Part shown: positions 5,375 to 9,080 of the stretch, piece after piece
How positions within the stretch are numbered: position 1 is the first letter of the stretch
Layout: every line of letters begins with the position of its first letter
DNA from: Chlorobium sp.
GTDB lineage: Bacteria > Bacteroidota > Chlorobiia > Chlorobiales > Chlorobiaceae
Assembly (NCBI GenBank): GCA_026193435.1
Contig: JAPHUN010000131.1
Span: 1 to 9,080 of the forward strand
DNA: 9,080 nt
Direction of reading: 5' to 3'
Program-made: the position numbers and the translations under genes
Notes under the pieces: model-generated
The model's input: only the letters and a program-made list of their open reading frames with translations
The model's database searches: none
What the model was told of the DNA's origin: nothing

Positions 5375-7513
5375 TTATTTTGATTGCTGCTGAAGCGCTT
5401 TTTCAGAAATCGCTTCTTCAATATTTGTCGATATGCTGAGGCTTCTGAAGAGGTCGAGAAGATTCTGCTCGACAGAAAGGTTGAGATGAACCGGTCGTCC
5501 CTCCTGAAAAGACGGGTTGGTTCCTTTTAACTGAAGCTTGATAAGGGATTGTCCGTCCGGGGCCATGGTTATTGACGAAACCAGCTCCGAATAGAGGAAA
5601 TTGCTCAGGGCTTCATAGGTGATTCTCATACTTTCGTTTGCCGCAGCTCTTTCTTCAGGGGTCGTTGTATAGATAATCTGCCCGTTCTGCAGAGCATCCA
5701 TCTTTCCTGCCGGTATTTCGAACTTCTGATCTTTCATGATCAGAGGTATTTTTCCTGCAACGGTGCCTGTCGCGAAAATTTTTTTCATACCCTGCAGATC
5801 GAGCAGTTTCTGTAAAGGGATGTTGTCGAGAACCAGTATGGTTTCCGCTGTTTGTTTTCCCATGTCGTAGTCAACCTTGTCGATGGAGACCGATCCGCCC
5901 ATAAGGCCTGCTGAAAATCCTTTGAGCGAGACAAGGGACGGGTTGTTCTTATCCTGCCAGAGGGTGAGCTGACCTTCCGGGTCGGTCAGCAGCAGTTCTC
6001 CTCCGGAGGTGTTTCGCCTGAGAGTATTCAACGTGAAACCAACCGTGGTTTTTCCCTGAGCATTCCGTGAGATCAGCAGATCTGGTTTGTTGTATGCATA
6101 GGTCGCGTCGGGCTTAGGGGTTCCGAATATGTTGTCGCCCGAATCTTTTTTCTTGCGTGGAGGGGAGTGGGTGATTGAGCCGCTTCCTGTTGACGAAAGT
6201 CTGGCTTTGTTTATGGAAAAGGTCCCCTTGTTTACGGTTATCGGGACGCTGCCGCTCAGGGCCCCTTTCAGCGAACCGCTGAAGTCGCCATGGAGTCGGA
6301 TATGTTCAGGCAGACGGACATTTTTCAGTTCGAGGGTGAAAGAACTTTTTTTCTCTTCCGGGTCATATCGTGCGGGTCCTGAAGAGATGGTGCCTCCGAG
6401 GAACGTGGATGATACGTTTTTCAATGCAAATCCTGACACCTTTTCATCATCGCTGTTCAGGATTATGGTGGCATTGAGGTTTCTGAAAAGCTCTGCGGAT
6501 TTTCCGCTGGTTACAGCCTCAATAGAGAGCAAGGGAGATTTGTCGGGAGAATAGTAACGCAGCCTGGTATCTGTGTCCGCACGTATGGAAGCGTTCTGTA
6601 TCGTCAGTGTCGAATCCCTGAATTCTACAGGAACAGTTCCGTTCAAAAGTCCTGACGCCAGAGGGCGGGAAGAATCCGGTACTTTGAAGCCCGGGAGCTT
6701 TTCCAGAGGGACATCCTGCAGTACAAGCGTAAAGCTGGTTTGTTTATTTTGGAGATCGTAGTCTATTTCCGGGGTACTCGCCTTGAGCCCGAAGAGCTCG
6801 ACCGAACATTTGGACAAGCTCATAACGCAAGGGTTATCAGGATCTTTTTGCATGCCGAACAGTGCGGTAAAGTTGTTCAGTGGTGCGGCTTTGTCTTCTG
6901 TATGCAGCGATGCTATCGAGAGGAGCGTGGGTTGTTGCACCCAGTCGCTGTCCCTGGTGACGTTGATTGCATAGGATATACTGTCGAGCCTGAGCCGGTC
7001 GCTGACAAGGCGGCCGTTTTCGATGGTGTAGCTGAAAGAATCCGGAATGATTTTCAGGGCGGCACCCTTCCTGCGCGAGATGCTCACTTTGCCGGTTATC
7101 ACAGGCAGGTTGTCACTGAACGAGATATCCGTGTCATGCTGTTCTATAGATATCGAGTCAGCCTGGAGCTCTATGCCAAGAGGGAGAATTTCCGGAAGCA
7201 AACCTTCGGATAAGGGGTCCTCAGAGGCCGGGCGGGTCCAGAAAAGCGAACCATTGTGCACAACAGCGGTGTAGCGTGAAGAGGTATTCGAGCATGAATC
7301 TGCGGGGGTCTGGAAAACAATGTCCAGCCTGCCGAAATCCATTCCGGACAGGTTCGGCAGGCCGGGATTGTGTAGTTCTGCACGTATGCCTGTCCCTTCA
7401 ACTGCCCTGTCAATCAATGACTGAGCGTAGCGCGGAAAGCTGTACCATGCGGCCGCGCCGACAATGATAATGAGCAGCAGGGTAGCGGCAAGAATTCGAA
7501 ATACCCATTTCAC
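5375..7513 (-). CDS. ydbH: YdbH-family AsmA-like intermembrane bridge protein
   Basis: A 712-residue inner-membrane-anchored protein. In E. coli YdbH is one of three partly redundant AsmA-like proteins (with TamB and YhdP) thought to carry phospholipids to the outer membrane, and it pairs with lipoprotein YnbE. Seen here: a single membrane anchor at 5-24, then a long repeated beta-rich periplasmic region. Three similar segments lie at about 242-320, 371-449 and 537-615. Each goes from a 'F/L-GG(S/T)-(x)-YD' strand, through 'L-L-(D/N)-(V/I)-P/R-L', to a 'G-V/I-P-(V/I)-(x)-F-I' strand. The C-terminal block (TPEERAAANESMRITYEALSN, near 617-637, to NLSVEQNLLDLFRSL) matches the conserved YdbH end. 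It is shorter than the roughly 880 residues of the E. coli protein. The start GTG 7513 is the only usual start after an in-frame upstream TGA, but it has no visible ribosome site. It lies 36 bp after ydbL. Confidence 0.87.
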   Translation of the reverse strand: MKWVFRILAATLLLIIIVGAAAWYSFPRYAQSLIDRAVEGTGIRAELHNPGLPNLSGMDFGRLDIVFQTPADSCSNTSSRYTAVVHNGSLFWTRPASEDPLSEGLLPEILPLGIELQADSISIEQHDTDISFSDNLPVITGKVSISRRKGAALKIIPDSFSYTIENGRLVSDRLRLDSISYAINVTRDSDWVQQPTLLSIASLHTEDKAAPLNNFTALFGMQKDPDNPCVMSLSKCSVELFGLKASTPEIDYDLQNKQTSFTLVLQDVPLEKLPGFKVPDSSRPLASGLLNGTVPVEFRDSTLTIQNASIRADTDTRLRYYSPDKSPLLSIEAVTSGKSAELFRNLNATIILNSDDEKVSGFALKNVSSTFLGGTISSGPARYDPEEKKSSFTLELKNVRLPEHIRLHGDFSGSLKGALSGSVPITVNKGTFSINKARLSSTGSGSITHSPPRKKKDSGDNIFGTPKPDATYAYNKPDLLISRNAQGKTTVGFTLNTLRRNTSGGELLLTDPEGQLTLWQDKNNPSLVSLKGFSAGLMGGSVSIDKVDYDMGKQTAETILVLDNIPLQKLLDLQGMKKIFATGTVAGKIPLIMKDQKFEIPAGKMDALQNGQIIYTTTPEERAAANESMRITYEALSNFLYSELVSSITMAPDGQSLIKLQLKGTNPSFQEGRPVHLNLSVEQNLLDLFRSLSISTNIEEAISEKALQQQSK

Positions 7514-7549
7514 GATAAGGAGCTGTTTTCAGTATGTCCTGTCATGGCG

Positions 7550-7906
7550 CTATTTCTGCGTCCACCTTCCCTGAATCTGTACCCATGTTCCGGGAGGAAA
7601 GCCCGGATAACGTTTCTCAAATGTCGCTTTACCGGCAATCTCAGCCGTGACTCCGTTTTTTTGACCAAGCGACACATACGCTGCGCGACGTTCGCTGTTG
7701 ACTGAACTCACAAGAGGCCGGGCTTCTCCTGATGCTCCCGGAGGAATGGCGAGGTAGCCGCTATCTACTTCGCCAGCCAGACCTTTTGAAAGGGCGGTTG
7801 TAAGATCAATGGCAAAAGCACTCGTTGTGAATGACAGCAACAGGAATGTAAAAACGACAATTCCTTTGAAACTCCTGTGCAAATATGTCTGTGTTGAGAT
7901 TTTCAT
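7550..7906 (-). CDS. ydbL: YdbL-family (DUF1318) periplasmic protein
   Basis: A small exported protein of 118 residues. The signal peptide covers 1-32 (hydrophobic core GIVVFTFLLLSF, cleavage after AFA), leaving a mature part of about 86 residues. Family features: GLAGEVDSGYLA at 42-53, VNSERRAAYVSLGQKNGVT at 69-87 (the 'N-ER-Y-LA--N-V' helix of DUF1318), and a C-terminal PGTWVQIQGRWTQK at 105-118 that parallels the usual 'G-(x)-W' ending. In E. coli ydbL is encoded with ydbH and ynbE and its product modulates assembly of the YdbH-YnbE bridge. The start ATG 7906 has an excellent ribosome site (GGAGGA about 6 bases upstream), the strongest in the cluster. It begins 15 bp after the ynbE stop. 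Confidence 0.9.
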   Translation of the reverse strand: MKISTQTYLHRSFKGIVVFTFLLLSFTTSAFAIDLTTALSKGLAGEVDSGYLAIPPGASGEARPLVSSVNSERRAAYVSLGQKNGVTAEIAGKATFEKRYPGFPPGTWVQIQGRWTQK

Positions 7907-7921
7907 GTCAGTCCTCCGTTG

Positions 7922-8158
7922 TTAAAAAATGTCTTTTCTTTCGTCAAGCATGTTTTCAATGTCCTTATCAAGCCTGACCCGGATTTCATGATCGATTTTG
8001 ATATTCATGTTGATCGTGATCGGCTTGTCGGGAGCCTCAAGTTTGACGGTGGGTTTGCATGACAGGAGCATTGCGCAGCAGAGCATGCCTGACAGAAGCC
8101 CTTTGGCGATAAAATTACTCTTCATAGTACTATTCTGTTTTGAATGTGTAGTCGACAT
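7922..8158 (-). CDS. ynbE: YnbE-family outer-membrane lipoprotein
   Basis: A tiny lipoprotein of 78 residues. The lipobox LLSC places the lipidated cysteine at residue 34; the following Lys (not Asp) predicts sorting to the outer membrane. The mature part carries the family core EAPDKPITINMNIKIDHEIR followed by LDKDIENML, almost diagnostic for YnbE. In E. coli YnbE is thought to extend YdbH to the outer membrane by adding beta-strands to its groove. Start choice: ATG 8158 has AGGT just upstream (AGG six bases before it) but gives a long polar lead before the signal. The in-frame ATG at 8125 gives a more typical 22-residue signal and a length (67) nearer to the E. coli protein, but lacks a ribosome site. 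I keep 8158 with modest certainty. It follows the DUF2141 gene by 11 bp. Confidence 0.9.
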   Translation of the reverse strand: MSTTHSKQNSTMKSNFIAKGLLSGMLCCAMLLSCKPTVKLEAPDKPITINMNIKIDHEIRVRLDKDIENMLDERKDIF

Positions 8159-8169
8159 ACCATACCTGA

Positions 8170-8691
8170 TTACAAATATTTCATGTTGATGGCTATTGCT
8201 ATTCCTTCCGAATCGAGAAGAAAACCCGATTCTTCGAATTTCGGTGCCCGTAAACGTATCTTCGGATTATTGGATGTTCCGAATCCTTCCTTTGGTTTAC
8301 CTATCCAGGTTTTATCCATTTTATCGTTTGCATTTTCGTCATGCAGAATGCTTAGCGCATAGGTCCCATAGGGAATATTTTCAATGACAACTGCCCGTGA
8401 GGTTCCGTTAATTGACGTATTTGCCAGAGCATATGCCATTTCCGGTTTATCCGGAAATCCTTCTTCACTGTTATAAAGCGCTATGGCAATGCGCCCGTTT
8501 GTGTTTTTTATGTTCTCGATGTGAATCAAGATCGAGCCTTTTTCACCTGTCGTAGTATCCTGAGATTCATTAAACTGCATGTCAATCACCTCAACCCCGC
8601 TTGCGCCCGTATTCTCTTCTCCATACAGAGACGAGGAGGCAGAAAGAAATGCCAATGAGATGCAGAAAGCGAACAAATAGCGCATAAACAT
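8170..8691 (-). CDS. DUF2141-family secreted protein
   Basis: An exported protein of 173 residues and the first gene of the cluster. The signal peptide is at about 1-24 (YLFAFCISLAFLSASSSLYG). A polar linker leads to one DUF2141 domain at about 52-171: GRIAIALYNSEEGFPDKP at 66-83, the hallmark PYGTYALSILHDENANDKMD at 107-126, then GKPKEGFGTSNN at 131-142 and PKFEESGF at 150-157. The acidic DENANDKMD loop resembles a cation-binding turn, though the function of DUF2141 is unknown. The ATG at 8691 has AAGG five bases upstream; a second in-frame ATG at 8685 is possible. Only 11 bp separate it from ynbE, so the two are almost surely co-transcribed. That link suggests an envelope role, but this is inference from position only. 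Confidence 0.87.
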   Translation of the reverse strand: MFMRYLFAFCISLAFLSASSSLYGEENTGASGVEVIDMQFNESQDTTTGEKGSILIHIENIKNTNGRIAIALYNSEEGFPDKPEMAYALANTSINGTSRAVVIENIPYGTYALSILHDENANDKMDKTWIGKPKEGFGTSNNPKIRLRAPKFEESGFLLDSEGIAIAINMKYL

Positions 8692-8746
8692 ACTGACCTT
8701 GTCTTATCTGGTTCCGGTCTGCTGATTGATGTGGAGGAAATTTTAA

Positions 8747-8774
8747 AAAATAACCTTACACAATGGCTTGTCTA
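8747..8774 (-). promoter_or_regulatory. Candidate promoter of the DUF2141-ynbE-ydbL-ydbH cluster
   Basis: On the - strand TAGACA (8774-8769) is followed after 16 bases by TATTTT (8752-8747). These match TTGACA at 5 of 6 and TATAAT at 4 of 6 positions. The pair lies about 56-80 bases upstream of the first start codon, in the only large gap before the cluster. An alternative -35 (TTGAAC, further right) has a poorer -10. Confidence 0.3.
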
Positions 8775-8841
8775 CTCTAATGATTTTGACGGTCTTATCG
8801 TTCAATTCCAGCGGTTTTTATGAAAATGTTTACGGGACGGA

Positions 8842-8888
8842 GCAGCGGTATGTACCGTTAGCTGCCGCGGCAGATTGACATGTTGTCA
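8842..8888. repeat. Cluster of short inverted repeats
   Basis: Three symmetric elements are packed together. The first is GCAGCGGTA (8842-8850) opposed by TACCG and CTGC (8853-8865, with a 4-base bulge). The second is the perfect 12-bp palindrome CTGCCGCGGCAG at 8862-8873. The third is TGACA-TGT-TGTCA at 8876-8888. The first two share bases and could not form at once. None is followed by a T-run on either strand, so a terminator is unlikely; protein-binding sites or alternative RNA folds are more likely. Confidence 0.45.
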
Positions 8889-8897
8889 GGCAGCTGA

Positions 8898-8947
8898 TTT
8901 CAACAGCCTAAGTTGATCGTTTCAACAAATGCTTTATGGTGTCAACA
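8898..8947 (+). promoter_or_regulatory. Three TTTCAACA-like boxes at two-turn spacing
   Basis: TTTCAACA occurs at 8898-8905 and 8920-8927, and TGTCAACA at 8940-8947, giving start-to-start spacings of 22 and 20 bp, about two helical turns. An inverted half (GTTGA, 8912-8916) lies between the first two, and an inverted copy TGTTGAAA lies at 9038-9045. Directly after the third box is a good -10 sequence, TATACT (8949-8954), on the + strand. The arrangement looks like operator boxes beside a rightward promoter. No -35 hexamer is clear, which would suit an activator-dependent promoter. Confidence 0.35.
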
Positions 8948-9080
8948 TTATACTCTATAAGGCGTTATGCTGAATTTTCTTACAGCGAACATCTCACCCG
9001 ATGGGTTGCGCGACCATTAATGCAGAAAAATCGCATGTGTTGAAACCCTATGGGATTGTCGGTCATGCTGCATCTGCTTC

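Larger units (their letters stand above)
8692..9080. other. 389-bp intergenic regulatory-looking region
   Basis: I find no convincing gene here. The part next to the DUF2141 start (8700-8830) is AT-rich and should carry the promoter of the leftward cluster. From 8842 to 8896 there are stacked inverted repeats, and from 8898 to 8954 repeated TTTCAACA boxes followed by TATACT. The right end could hold the start of a rightward gene: a frame opening at ATG 9001 (or GTG 9037) stays open to the window edge, but it has no clear ribosome site and only about 26 codons are visible. A leftward frame open from the edge to a stop at 8980 is equally possible. Confidence 0.6.

Noticed and set aside
6129..7213. 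Several rightward ORFs of 60-157 codons opposite ydbH
   Set aside because: They lie wholly inside a well supported gene on the other strand, have no recognisable motifs and are explained as shadows.
8862..8873. CTGCCGCGGCAG palindrome as a transcription terminator
   Set aside because: It has no loop and no T-run follows on either strand, so it does not fit an intrinsic terminator.
8980..9078. Leftward frame from the right edge ending at 8980 as the end of an upstream gene
   Set aside because: Only 32 codons are visible, with no recognised motif, and a rightward frame overlaps it; neither can be preferred.

Overview
The window looks like chromosomal DNA of a Gram-negative bacterium of about 50% GC. 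A green sulfur bacterium (Chlorobi, for example Chlorobium or Prosthecochloris) is my best guess. That rests on overall protein character and on purine-rich AAAGTCA-type heptamer repeats between genes, not on a marker gene. The double-membrane cell plan is directly supported by an efflux adaptor, a predicted outer-membrane lipoprotein and an envelope-bridge protein.

Left part (1-2763, + strand): an array of 7-bp repeats, then a HlyD-type periplasmic adaptor gene, a second array of the same 7-bp repeats, then an HI0933/YhiN-type flavoprotein gene. The start signal of the flavoprotein gene lies inside the second array. No transporter partner for the adaptor is inside the window.

Middle (2745-4525, - strand): a cytoplasmic protein with MORN/YwqK-like repeats that converges on the flavoprotein gene with a 19-bp overlap, a 266-bp gap with no convincing gene, and a DinB-family putative metalloenzyme.

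Right part (4664-8691, - strand): five genes in tight order, read right to left: DUF2141 secreted protein, ynbE lipoprotein, ydbL (DUF1318), ydbH (AsmA-like), and a secreted protein I cannot place firmly. ynbE, ydbL and ydbH are the three components of the YdbH-YnbE intermembrane bridge known from E. coli, which contributes to phospholipid supply to the outer membrane. Here ydbH comes last of the three rather than first, and two extra exported proteins flank the set, making them candidate accessory parts. This is the most interesting system in the window.

Far right (8692-9080): 389 bp without a convincing gene. It holds a weak promoter candidate for the five-gene cluster, several palindromes, and three TTTCAACA-like boxes spaced 20-22 bp, which look like a regulator-binding region.
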